64,000 bases of DNA from Mya arenaria (taxonomy: Eukaryota > Mollusca > Bivalvia > Myida > Myidae), in the NCBI RefSeq assembly GCF_026914265.1, contig NC_069133.1:52775182-52839181 (forward strand), in the 5' to 3' direction. Below, piece by piece: positions 46,654 to 59,300 of this stretch (position 1 is its first letter; every line of letters starts with the position of its first letter). The notes beneath the pieces are model-generated. The model saw only the letters and a list, made by a program, of their open reading frames with translations. It was not told the origin of the DNA and did no database searches. The translations under genes were made by a program, and so were the position numbers.

Positions 46654-46735
46654 CAATCGTAACAACTCGGCCATCTCCGGCAAGCTTCGAGCCATATCTT
46701 GATACTAGCCGAGGAGTTCCGATTGCCTCCTCCCC
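46654..46735. mobile_element. 82-bp miniature MULE-like element
   Basis: The ends CAATCGTAACAACTCGGCC and GGCCGAGGAGTTCCGATTG are inverted copies with a few mismatches and resemble the ends of the 346-bp element. It is flanked by CCTCCTCCC at 46645-46653 and 46736-46744, a perfect 9-bp duplication. Further solitary ends of the same kind lie at 47428-47520. Confidence 0.75.
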
Positions 46736-46744
46736 TGTAACTAA

Positions 46745-47750
46745 TAGTGTAGTGCGGCCGGTATTTTGTTAACCATTAATCGATTAATTCTTAATCAAAA
46801 CAACCGATGCTTCTATGCTCAAAAATGAACATATCTGAGATTGTTTTCTAAAATCTCCCTAAACAAATGCTCTTTCAAAAATCTTTATACGCATACTGTA
46901 AGTAGAGGAGTTTGTTACATTAATTTGAAATTTGATAACATATCGTTCTTTAATCATGTTAATTGACATTTGCTTTCTGGTGACAGTGAATGGGTAAACC
47001 GGTTTTTGAAGGTTTACAATTTATTTTTGTATAGCGATTGAGGTTTAAAAGACAATCTGCTATGCATTCAGTAGGACGAGCATTTACCAAACGTTAGGAA
47101 ACTGTTTTGTTTTGTTACCTCGTTTCAATGGAGGGCATTAGTCCATATAGTCTAAAATAATAAGACGTGTTATACGGGATTCTTCCAATCCCTAACGTCT
47201 AAACGGGAATGTGCAAAAAACGGGGGTATATTGAAATTGTTTTAAGTGAAGTATTTTATGGTTGAAATTGATCATAAAGAGTTATATTCATATTTCACCA
47301 TGTAAGTGAAATGTTATTTTGCACTAAACAAGCATTTAATGCATTAAAACAAGTTGTTTACCTTTCCAATAAAACGAAAGTTGACTGACACAGACAACAA
47401 TTATGCGAAAGGGAACAACTCGATACAATCGTAATAACTCGGCCTCCTCCTACAAAGCTTCGAGATAGACCTCGTACAATCGTAACAACTCGGCCATGGC
47501 CGAAATGTTCCGAGCGATTTAAAACTGTGCCCTAGAGCCTTGCAGTGCCCTTCATGTATATATCGTTATGTTTTGACAGAATGAAATGAAGAAAAGCCGT
47601 CAACTCATAATTATGAGTTGGATATTTATTTTTTGTGTACGGAACTAATATAAAATAACATTATCTGGTAATATTTCTTGTTTTTATGATATTTTATAGA
47701 CGCTTTATGCTTTAACCCGGAATCCTGATTGGAACAACTACCCACTTTTG
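46745..47750. other. intergenic, with stray CAATCGTAACAACTCGGCC-type ends
   Basis: Two such ends at about 47428 and 47475, followed by GGCCGAAATGTTCCGAGCG, are broken remains of the same MITE family. No gene is seen. Confidence 0.45.
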
Positions 47751-47753
47751 ATA

Positions 47754-47990
47754 CTAAACAATTTGTACGTGAAGGATTTGCCATATCAAAAATCTAAAAA
47801 AAATCATGTTGACATTGCATTTCCCAAGAATTGTTAAATACTCTCCAGAGTATGTTTTCAACTTTGCCTTAGTTTTCTTAAGAGATGAAGATTTTTTCAA
47901 CCTTTCCCAAGTCTCCCCATTAACTATCGTTGCTGAAGCACCAGTGTCGTCAGCTACATCCACAAAGTTCTGTTTTCTTGTTCCCTTTTT
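47754..47990 (-). pseudogene. Ty3/gypsy aspartic protease fragment, inverted relative to RT
   Basis: The - strand reads FVDVADDTGASATIV, then ETWERL, then KTYSGEYLTILGKC: the retropepsin DTGAS box and the following flap and strand region of gypsy-type pol proteins. The frame ends in unrelated sequence. It points away from the RT/RNase H fragment that begins about 20-30 bp to the right on the + strand. Confidence 0.75.
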
Positions 47991-48019
47991 TAACTGGGAA
48001 TGTGTGTTACAATGGTTAA

Positions 48020-49008
48020 AGGAATGGTGTCAGGCTGAACCGAAACAAGTGTGTCTTCTTAGCAAACAAGGTTATATATCTGGGACACAAACTCACAGAA
48101 AAGGGAGTTGTACCACTACCAGAACGGGTAAAGGCTATACAGGAAATGCCAGCGACAAGACGCAGCTACAAAGTTATCTGGGAATAATTAACTTTTATCA
48201 TATGTTTCGCAAGAACATATCACAGATGCATGGCATTGGGGCGAGAAGGAAAATCAGGCACTTCTGCAATCAAAGAAGCTTTTGGCATCTTCAGATTTTG
48301 ACCCTGAAAAATAGCTACCGCTAGCCTGTGACGCATCGCCGTATGGAGTTGCAGTGGTTTTGTCACACAATATGGAAGAGGGTTCCGAGAGGCCGATTTC
48401 ATTTGCTTCTAGAACTCTATCCGGTACAGATAAAAACTATTCAGTTCTTGAAAAGGAGGCATTAGCATTGGTATTTGGAGTGAATAAATTTCACCAATAT
48501 TTGTATAAAGGAAACAAATTTGTATTGCTTTCTGACCATAAACCGCTACTGGGTTTACTGAAGGAAAACAAACAAATTCCAACAACGGTAGCCACAAGAA
48601 TACAGCGATGGGCATTGACATTGGCACGGGTTATGAGTATATTTTGCAATACAAGGCAGGACCAAGCATTGGCAAAGTTGATGGTCTAAGTCAATTGCCG
48701 AGACCTACAGAGGATTTATACACCCAATTCCAAATCCAGCTATGCTCATGCAACAGCAGGATACAATCGAGAGTATGCCAGAAGTGCAGGATTCGTCAAC
48801 CATCGCCGATACTTCAATAGCAGCGGAACAACCACAGCAACCACTAAATCTACAGCTACAACAACAGCAGTATCAACGACCACAACACGAGAGCAAACCG
48901 CCAATTCGTTACAAGGATTCGTGTGTTAAAAGATTCTTACAATATGGTTGTGAGTTAAAAGGGCATAATAATCCCTTACCATCCGTTAGTGTCAAGTATA
49001 ATACTTAG
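48020..49008 (+). pseudogene. Ty3/gypsy RT-RNase H remnant with C-terminal pol tail
   Basis: Frame-switching + strand translation gives KCVFLANKVIYLGHKLTEKG, VPLPERVKAIQEMP and LQSYLGIINFYHMFRKNIS, the end of the RT and the connection. It then gives ACDASPYGVAVVLSH, RPISFASRTLS, YSVLEKEALALVFGVNKFH and SDHKPLLGLL, with the Asp/Glu/Asp set of RNase H, and then GKVDGLSQLPRP. Directly after this the frame changes to a Gln-rich tail ending RPQHESKPPIRYKD, which normally follows integrase. Integrase itself is missing, so an internal deletion is likely. The copy is not functional. Confidence 0.85.
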
Positions 49009-49453
49009 CTGATATTTTCTTACATAAATTGATAGAAAATTAGTATATATCAATATTTATATACTAGTATATGCTATTATAATTAATAACTATGTATTCA
49101 TCTGTATATGTTTATTTTGTTTGTGAATGATTGCTTGAAAGGATCAACATTTCTTTGTTTATCTACTTAAATTAACGTTGGAATGTCCAAACACTATGTT
49201 TCACAAAAAGCTAATCTAGGGTTATTATTGGGTTATTATTTTCATGTACATTTACAGAGTGTTTGACATTTTAATCAGTCAACAACCACATTAACTTGAT
49301 AACGTTCTGTTATTGGAGTATAATTGCCAAACCCAGGATTCAACTTACAAATGTTATCAAAGGTTATCAAAACAAGACAGTTTTATTTCATGGGAATTCA
49401 GGGAAAACTTCTAAATGGATTCATGAATGAACTCTTCATTTAGGGGGGAAGGA

Positions 49454-49827
49454 TGTAGTAATGTGAAATATATAGGTTGATATTACTTATGGTTTGCATT
49501 GTCTAAATGTATTCAGTTGTACTGTGATGCTTGTCGAGAATAAATGTGTGGAAAGCTTATGAAATCTTAAGTTATTACAGCAGCGTTAAATATTGTGGAG
49601 TTACAGTTAAAGAATATGTTTTACATAAGTATGAATCAGTCGACTTGTGGCGTTTAGGGAACAAAATGAATATGCAAATGTTAAAAAAGTTCCCTGTACG
49701 AGTATTATTGTGGCTATGCAGGGCATACACAACAAGAGAGGAACTAAACAGCAAACATTCGCTGCAAATGTGCTTACTGAACACATGCATGGCAGGTTGT
49801 AGTGGGGAGCGAATGAACAGCGCTACA
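49454..49827 (+). mobile_element. 3' LTR of the gypsy remnant
   Basis: A polypurine tract AGGGGGGAAGGA lies immediately before TGTAGTAATGTG. The proposed LTR runs 374 bp to CAGCGCTACA, with inverted TGTAG/CTACA ends, and carries an AATAAA internally. No 5' LTR was found in the window, in line with a rearranged copy. Confidence 0.65.
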
Positions 49828-50076
49828 GTAATTTTTTTTAGAAAAAAACAATAAATAGAAAAGATACAAACTAAGATCAGGGATATTTATTGAAAACTTT
49901 GGTAGCATCACGTGATGATGTGAAACAATCAATCAATGATGCGACAGGTTTCACCATTTGTCATGTGTATTTCCGTTGTTTGGATATAATACCATGTTAC
50001 ATCAATACACTGTAAATCAAAAATGAAATCATCCCTCAAACTTTTATACCTTGAGTATCTATTCTTGATTGGTTTT
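49828..50076. other. AT-rich spacer
   Basis: Nothing recognised. Confidence 0.4.
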
Positions 50077-51243
50077 TAGCTCGACTTTTTGAAGAATAGG
50101 TGGGCTATACTACTCGCCCCAGCGTCAGCGTCGGCACCCGGTTAAAGTTTTAGGGCAAGTTGGGATTTTCACAGTGAGCATTGGACTTATAAGTGACACT
50201 TATAAGTCCAATACCCTACATTCAATTGACTAAATACTTCACGCAATTGTTCAGGGCCATGAGGTTAGATAACTCCATATTATTCTTTACACAGATTATG
50301 GCCCCTGATTGACTATGGAACTTAGGTTAAAGTTTTAGGGCAAGTTGGAATGTTTATTAATAACTTCTATATCCTTTGTTCAATTGGCTTAATACTTCAC
50401 ACAGTTGTTCAGGACCATCACACAATGAGGTTACATAACTCCATATTATCCTTAATACAATTTATGGCCCCTGATTGACTTAGGTTAAAGTTTTAGGGCA
50501 GGTTAAAGTTTTAGGGCAAGTTGGGATTTTCACTTAAAACTCCAATACCATTCATTCAATTGACTTAATACTTCACACATATGTTCAAAGCCATCACATA
50601 ATGAGGTTAGATAACTCCATACTATCTTTTATACAAATTATGGCCCCTGATTGACTATGGAACTTAGGTTAAAGTTTTAGGGCAGGTTGGGATATTGTTT
50701 AATAACTTCTATACCCTTCATTCAATTGACTTAATACTTCACACAATTGTTCAGGACCATCACCCAATGCAGGGTCCATATCCTTTATACAAGTTATTGC
50801 CCCTGATTGACTTAGGTTAAAGTTTAAGGCAAGTAAAAGTTAAGGGCAAGTTGGGATTTTAATAAAAAAACTTCTATACCCTTCATTAAATGCACTTAAT
50901 AATATTCAAAATTATTTATGACCATCTTACAACAAGAAACATAACTCCGTTTTAGGCCTAAATACAAATTATGGCCCTTGATTTTTTTATTTTTTTTATT
51001 TCCTTTGAAAGGCATATTTGTATATTCTTAACCACATTTTCATAATTGGAAATCAAGTTATTTGAATGACTTGCGTCATTGTTTGGGCGGGCTGGTGGGA
51101 GGGCAGCATCAAAGTCACCTTATGTATCGATTAATATTAGTTAGGTTTCACATAAAGAGACCAAACTTGGTATTATTACATCGTTATTGTATTCTAAGTC
51201 AAAGCGGCATAGTCGAGCGTGCTGTCTTACGACGGCTCTTGTA
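50077..51243 (+). mobile_element. tandem-repeat-bearing element, TAGCTCGAC type
   Basis: Starts TAGCTCGACTTTTTGAAGAA and ends near GGCATAGTCGAGCGTGCTGT. The subterminal AGCTCGACT/AGTCGAGC are inverted. The core has about five units of 150-190 bp, each with GGTTAAAGTTTTAGGGCAAG, TTCAATTGACTTAATACTTC and TTATGGCCCCTGATTGACT. No coding capacity. Confidence 0.75.
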
Positions 51244-53339
51244 TCATTAAGAGTAGAGATTAAATTATTCACTGCTGCCCTAAAGTTGATATGTCATTTT
51301 TGCAGAACTTTCATGGCGGACTGTGCAATTTTTAGATTTTGTTTTCAAGTGGAGGGACTTCTCAGCCAAAACATCCCCCCCCCCCCCTCTTTTATATTTG
51401 CTTAAAAGGTAATTGAAAATTGTACTAACATGTATGGTAATCATAGTCTGCATAAATTTGTGGGAAATGCCTTGAAAGGTTCTCTAAAAATGGTTATTTC
51501 TTATTATATTATAGAGGAAATGACAATGGTGGTGCATACATGCCATATTTCTGGAGACCATTCAAGAGGATTTGTTCAGAAAGGCTGCAAATCTGGGAAA
51601 TTTTGGTAGTATTCAGGGGGATTTTTTTAGCGGGTTTATTTCGGCAAAATATCCAAATAAATTAAGACACATCTGGGAGTAGGACGCAAGTACGAAAAAT
51701 TGTATTCACACGTATTTATTGCTATGACTACCTTTACCTTTTTGAACATACAGAAGTATTTTATTAATCATCATATTCTTATGCTACACTGTCATGTCAT
51801 ACTGGTATGCAGAACAACATATCATAGGAAAAATATGTGTTTGATGCATTTTGATTGGCTTTCCTTCCCCCAAAGTCAATTAAAAAGAATTGCTTACTAT
51901 CAGCAATGACTCAGACAAAACGAGAAATATTATTTATTCTTCCATTTCCCAAGTAGTAATATTTGTTTGCCTTTGATCATTATTACAAATAAATTAAAAA
52001 GTTCTTGTAAAACTTTGCTGTTGGCATTTATCAAATATTTTTAAAATTATTCATTGATATTCATGAAGTTATTTTCTCCCTTGTGGAGTTGTTTGTTTAC
52101 ATTCAGTTTCACTCATATACTTTCAATTTGTCATTGTTGCCTGTTGTAAAATTTTAAATTTTACATTACATTTGAGCATATATCAACATTTGTTGAAGGG
52201 TTTTAGGCGTCCTCTACAGTGTAAGACCCACTGTCCTTGCTCATTCTGAAGGGTAAAACTGTCTCCCTCTCTGAAAACCCTTTGAGTATCTCCTCTTGCT
52301 GGTTTGCAGAGTTCAATATGAAAGGTAGCATCGAAATTTGTCCAATTTTATTACCCCGCAGAAAGCCATGTCCAATGAGATAAGCAAGAAATATTGTTTC
52401 CTGTTCATAAGCTTTTCGGTTTTTTGTCCTTATGTACATTGTTTGTTGCATTATGTTCTTACCAGCAGTTTATTTCTTTATGTCACATTGTGTGTGTGAA
52501 CAACAAATAAATATTATCTTAATTTGATAAAATCTAACATTGAATATCATTTACATTTTACACAATTCTGAACCATGACCTCTGACGCAATGTGCGTGAT
52601 CCATACAATTAAGCGTTAAATTATATCATATTTACTATTGGTGATTAAAAATAGCTAGTGACAGAACACATAGTCTATAAATTCATTGTGTTGGCCGCGG
52701 CAGCGCAAATATGTGGAGGGAAATGGAAAGTGGGTCTTACTTATTAAGGGTACTGTATCTTAGTTTAAATACTCTTAATGGTTTGGCACATTTTATGTCG
52801 TAGTAAAAAAAATCAGTAAAAAGTGCATTTAACAAACCATGAACAAGTCCTTTTAAAAAGCTGCCATCAAGATTGTTTTGCTGATTTTCTTTGACAGACT
52901 CTAAAAAACATATATGTATAAAAATCCAAATGTTCACAACATCTCTTAGCACACAGTATTGAAGGTAGAGGTGAGGCCTGACATGTTTTGGAGAGTACAA
53001 AAGCAAGCTCCTGATTCAATTAATTTGGAACTGGCCATATGTGGGCAGGGACTTCATGTTTTATGTGCCGCATAACAGATACGTGCGCTGGTAAATCAAT
53101 AAGGATGCATTACAAATCTTGGAATGATCATTATGATGTCTGGGTTACAGTTTTTAACCTTGATCCAGAAGCAATTCAGAATCAACTGTGATATTCATTA
53201 ACATAGTTTAGGGAGAAGCATACAGGATCCACGAAAGCAGTTGCAGTTGTTCAATTTTTATACAGTACTGTTCATACATAAAGCCTTTTCTTGCTGTTAT
53301 TTCATAACAAAATAATTTAATATTTTCATCTTACCACAG
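51244..53339. other. 5' flank of the + strand zinc-finger gene
   Basis: Contains a C-run (about 51375-51388). Only short shadow frames, such as the 82-codon - strand frame at 52203-52451. Promoter and non-coding first exon of the downstream gene should lie here; the GC-richer patch GGCCGCGGCAGCGC at about 52693 is a weak candidate. Confidence 0.35.
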
Positions 53340-53361
53340 AAAAGGGAGCTGGAGAGTTGCA

Positions 53362-56300
53362 ATGGGAAGTCAATACCACATTCTGCTAAAGGTCAACAAA
53401 AGGCAGGAAGACGCTGTGAGAAAACTCTTCAATAAAAATAAATGGACGTTCTCTTGCCAAGGTAAGAAATAAACCGAACAACTGTTTTTATTCAGTATTA
53501 GTATTTCTGTTATTTTTTTCAAATATCTTTGACCAGATTTTCGTCCATCTTTATTCAATGTTAAAACCCCAAACAGATATATCATTGTCGGGATATAAGG
53601 AACTTTTCTTTTTGTTAGTTATAAATTTGCAGTGATGTTCATGTTTATAACAAACTTTATTTTAACCAAAAATAAAGTGAACAAATATTTTGTGTTTATT
53701 ATTCAAAGGAACTTAATAGTTAAATTTAGTATTAAATTTTTGCTTATAGATAGCCGTATATTATTGTATTGTTTTCTTTTCTATTATGGCAACTCTTTTG
53801 TGATACGATGCCGAGTACATGGCCGAAAAGTCTTTAGTTTATCATTTATTGACATAATTTTCCAAATCAGAAACATCATTTTGTTATTATTATGGCGACA
53901 GTTGTGTTAGTGTTTTTACATTTGTCCACAAAACAATGACATTCTATGGTATCTATATACTTTTAAGAGTTCGGAAAAAAAATGCTCCATCCATTAACAC
54001 GCTTTCGTTTTATCAATGCTGTAAGGGAATTTGTATTAAAGCGTTGTTATAGGAAATATACTTTATTTAAACAAAATACTGTGTCATCGCTGGTCTTGTG
54101 AAGATCTTGCTTGTTTTTCATGAAATACATTTTATTTTTTACACAGTGTCCATCACAGTGTTGTACTTTTATGAATTCTAGGGAATTATGGACACTTTTT
54201 GTGAGGAGAAACAGGAGTTAAAGGCAAAAATCTGCACAAAAAATCACTGCTAGTTCTCTGACATGTTAACATTACAAAACTCAGCTAAACTTCTGTGTGC
54301 AAATGGGCGTAAACCTTTTTAATAAAAACGTTCTTTGTTTCAGTTGTTGAAGATGTATTAGCAGGAACACTTTCTAAAACAACACTTACTGATGCAGCTG
54401 AAACAGAAAGTAAACACACTGAACAAAGTGCAACCAGAGATGTTGGGGCAGCTACAAAACCCTACAGAAGGTCTGCTAGGCATAAAAAGGCGAAAAGAGA
54501 CAATAATTTTGTTACTGATATCACTTTAAAAGACATTGAACCTAGAAGATCTGCTACTGCTGAAATACAGGTAGCAGTCCCGGTGAATTTTCCTGAAAGC
54601 TTGATTGACAATGACATGGATGAATGCAAAGAAGAAAGTGATGTAAATGATCAATCGTTTGAACCAGGTGATGAGGAGGAGGAGGAAGATGAAGATATGG
54701 AATCTGAGGATGGCTGGCAAGAAATCGATGTTGGTTGGCATAAATCTCAGAAAGGAAAAAACATCAAGAAGGAAAGTGAAATAAAAAAGTCACACTCTTC
54801 AATGAACTTGCCAACAGTCATTGATTCAGTGGATAACCTCATTTCAGACTTGGAAAATTCAATAGCTGTTGGACAGAAAGATCAAGGTAAATATGATTCA
54901 GATTAAAAAAACAAGGTAAATGACATGATGAAATATAACTTATCTTTCAATCCGTTCCGGAAACACATGACAGGTACTTATATATTATATAAGTATATGT
55001 CATGTGTTTCCGTTACGGATTGAAAATTCTGACCCGAGGACACGCTGCGTAAGCCGGAAACGAGGCTTTCCGAGTTTTTTGCCACACAGCATGGCAGATT
55101 TTTTTGTCCGGACTGAAAAAAAAGGAAAACAAAGATAATTTCAAATAAGTTGTATTGATTCAATGTACAACTTATATTGTGTGCAAGCTCTGCAATCATT
55201 TTACTTATGCAGGGTTTTTGGGCTTGCATTAGTTATGTGTGGAAAATATACTTTTGTGGTGGTGTTAGTGGTTTATACTATCTGGGGGTTAACCAGTACT
55301 AGGTGCCTTCACCTCTGCAAGGAACTGACAACTTCTGTTCATGCCAGGGGCAGTGGTAAAAGTGTGAATGGTCATAGAAAGGATTTCATAACCAATCATA
55401 ACAAGTGACCTGGTCCGCCCGAGAATCGAACCCAGGTTGTCTGATTCACGGTCCAATGCTCTACCAATTGAGCTAACTCGGTGGACGTAAATAAACTTTT
55501 GCATTAGAATTAACAATTTGAAGACAAATGTTTAGATAGATTGCCTACATTCTATTAAGGGATTACATGTTTGGATAGATATAGGTATATGAATCAAATT
55601 TTGTATAGAAAATTACAGATTTATTTTTTCATTTTTCATTTCAGGTTTGCCTGTAGGAGGACATTTGGATGAGAGAGATGGAACATATAAGGAAATCTCA
55701 GTGGTTATGAAGGTACAGTCAGCATGCTCCGCAACCTTTTAAGTGACTCTCTCTCTTAGTTTTCCTTTTTCTTCGAATATAATTTGTATGGCCTTGGTAT
55801 CATGGTTAGCTTGCTTACTTTACTATTGGCCATAACTATAAACTATTTTATTAAAATATTTACATGAAACTTAAATTTATGGTGCACATGTTGCAATAGA
55901 GAATTCGCACAACATCACATTGGTAGCAAGACCCAAAACACTGGATTTAATAGTCATTGAGTTATGCCCCGTTATTGACTGATAATAACAAAAAAGATTC
56001 TGCTAATGATCGTCTTGTTGAAGCGTTCAGTTAATCCCAAAACAATTATTTCAGAACAAAACATCACGTTATACCAAATTGAGACGATTCAGTGATCTCA
56101 AGATTGAACAAAGTCCCGAGAAATCTCCAAGAAGAAAACACCCTGTGCTCTTGAATGAAGATTTGCCGATAAAATGCTACTACTGTGATAGCCGGTTTGC
56201 ATTTGAAAAATATCTGAAGAAACACGTCAACAGAGTTCATCCAAATAAATTCATAGGAATGTTCTGCGAATATTGTTCTGCTAACTTCAAGAGGCGTAAG

Positions 56301-59300
56301 TTTTAACATAAATACCTACAATAAAAACTATTTTATTGTATTCTTTTTACAGGACCAAGGCCCATTTAAATAAAGATATAAGTTGTTTGTTAAAGGGACT
56401 GTACTCCGTATGATGAAATGGCAAAAAAAAGAAAAAATTGTCGAAAACTGACATAATCTTGGTATCGATGTATCCAGTGCATTGAAACTTACTGACTGAA
56501 GTACCACATAGTTTACAATTAATTTATTTTTCGCAGTTTTTTCGTATCTTTTTATTAAATTTTTTACTAGGTATGTCTACCTAATAGAATTCATTCCTCA
56601 TGTGTGATTGGCTAGTCGATGTTATCACGTGATATTACCAAGTTAGATATATATATAGCTTAAATATTCCAACCATATAGGGTCAACCTTGGTAGCACAG
56701 TGGATACAACACTGAACTGCAATTTTGGCGACACTGCTTGAACCCGGACTCAGACGCATTTTTTTTTTTACATTTTGGTATTTTTTTACAATTATGATAT
56801 CAAAGAGTAAAACATTTTATTATATAAATGTCCTGAGATTCGTTACAGAAAAAAAATAATTGGGTGCCAATCTGGTGTACAGTAACTTTACTTAGCTAAA
56901 TGTCCTATTTTAGCTCACCTGAGCACAAAGTGCTCAAGGTGAGCTATTGTGATCGCCCTGTGTCCGTCGTCCATCGTCGTCAACAATTTGACTGTTAACA
57001 CTCTTGAGTTCACAATTTGGGCACTATCTTAATGAAACTTGGTCAGAATGTTACCCTCAATAAAATCTTGGATGAGTTCGATATTGGGTCATCTGGGGTT
57101 AAAAACTAGGTCACCAGGTCAAATTAAAGGAAAAGCTTGTTAACACTATAGAGGTCACATTTATGACTGTATCTTCAGGAAACTTGGCCAGATTGTTAAT
57201 ATTATTACTTTCTAGGCCAAGTTATATTCTGGGTCATGTGCGATCAAAAACTAGGTCACCAGGTCAAATTGAAGTAAAATCTTGTATACACTCTAGATGT
57301 CTCATTTATGACTGTATCTTCATGAAAGTTTGTCAGAATGTTTACATTAATTATCTTTAAGTCAAGTTTAAATCTGGGTCATGTGCGGTCAAAAACTAGG
57401 TCAAAAGGTCAAATTATGGGAAAGGCTTGTTAGCACTCTAGAGGTCACATTTATGACTGTATCATCCGGACTCTTGGTCAGAATGTTTTTATTGATTACC
57501 TCTAGGCCAAGTTCGAATCTGGGTCATGTGCAGTCAAAAACTAGGTCACCAGGTCAAATTTAAGAAAAAGCTTGTTAACACTCTAGAGGTCAATGTTTAT
57601 ATTATCAATCGCTAAGGCAAGTTTAAATCTAGGCCAATTGTGATCAAAAACTAGGTCATTAGGTCAAATCATAGGAAAAGCTTGTTAGCGCTTTAAAGGT
57701 GACATTTATGACTGTATGTTCATGAAACTTAGTCAGAATGTTTATATTGATTAGCTCAAGGCCAAGTTCGAATCTGGATCATATGTGGTCAAAAACTAGG
57801 TCACCAGGTCAAATTTAAGGAAAAGCTTGTTAACACTCTTGAGGTCACATTTATAAATGTTTCTTTATGAAAAGTGGTCAGAATGTTTATATTTATAATC
57901 TCTAAGTTAAGTTTAAATCTGGGTCATGTGCGGTCAAAATCTAGGTCATTAGGTCAAATCATAGGAAAAGCTTGTTAGCACTCTAGAGGTCACATTTATG
58001 ACTGTATGTCCATGAAACTTAGTCAGAATGTTTATATTGATTATCTCTAGGCAAAGTTTGAATCTGGGTCATGTGTGGTCAAAAACTAGGTCATGAGGTC
58101 AAATATTTGGAAAAGTATTTCAACACTCTCGAGGCCACATTTATGACCATATGTTCATGGAACTTGATCAGAATGTTATTGTTGATGATCTTTATTGGAT
58201 CAGGTGAGCGGTTCAGGGCCTTCAGGGCCCTCTTGTTGTAGTTTTGCTAAACGTTTGTGTAAAATGAACCGTCCAGAAGAGGAAATGGGAAAAATCAAAA
58301 TTTGTCATAATTCATGTTTCTACAAATTAAGGATTTGAAGTGAAGACTCAAACCCTTCTTGAAACAGACCTCTAATAACTGTTCTTCTACTTTAAGGGGT
58401 AAAAGAGAAAGATATTATATAGCTTGAATTTTGAATCTAATTTCATCCCTTGAATTTAATTAAATGCTCACTTGATATTTAAAAGGATTTTCTGTATTTG
58501 ACATTTGGGAAGAGTAGAGCAGATCTACCTTCAATATTTAAATACAATCTTGTTATTTTTGCAAATCTATTTTAAATGTTCCTGAGTTATTGTCTCGTTT
58601 CCTTCAAACTGAGTGTGTATTTTTCAGGTCCAGAGCTGTATGATCATATAAAGACTGCACATCCAGACAGGCGAGTCAAACGTCTTCAGTGCGATCTCTG
58701 TGGAAATGTCTTCCGATCCAAAGGCTCATATGATGAACATAGAAAAACCGTTCACTCGAGCGACAGATCATTTACTTGTGATATATGCAATAAGTCCTAC
58801 AAGTCGGAACGGGTTCTGAAAATTCATAAGCTTAGACACGGCCCTGCAAATGAGATTTGTCCAGTTTGTGGTAAGAGCTTCAGGTTGAGGTCGGAAGTAA
58901 AGCATCACATGCGTAGACATCAGAATGACCGACGGATCCAGTGTGAGTCCTGTGATAAAGTGTTTTATCGGAACAGTGAGCTTAAAAACCATCAGAGAAT
59001 TCACACGGGTGAAAAGCCATTTAAATGTGGCTTATGTTCATACGCTTCTACAATAAAAGGTAATTTAGATAAGCATTTGAAAGTCCATACAAACATGAAG
59101 ACAGTTAAACAGCCAATAAAGACTAAGAAGGAAAATAGAGAACCTTCATGTATAGATCTATCAGATAAACTTCTAGCCAATAATGGCTTATCAGCAACAA
59201 ATGCGTCTCGACAGCAGAAGCAAGTAGTTGGTTCAGCAAAAGATGTGGAATGGTCAAAGCCCTGTAATCTACTGGTACCAGATGCAGGCAGTGATGTTTG

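Noticed and set aside
55163-55408. 81-codon + strand frame inside the zinc-finger gene intron
   Set aside because: Overlaps the antisense SINE and lacks splice support.
55411-55486. tRNA-His-like gene on the - strand
   Set aside because: D and T arms fold, but anticodon and acceptor stems are mismatched and a SINE body follows directly; treated as a SINE head.
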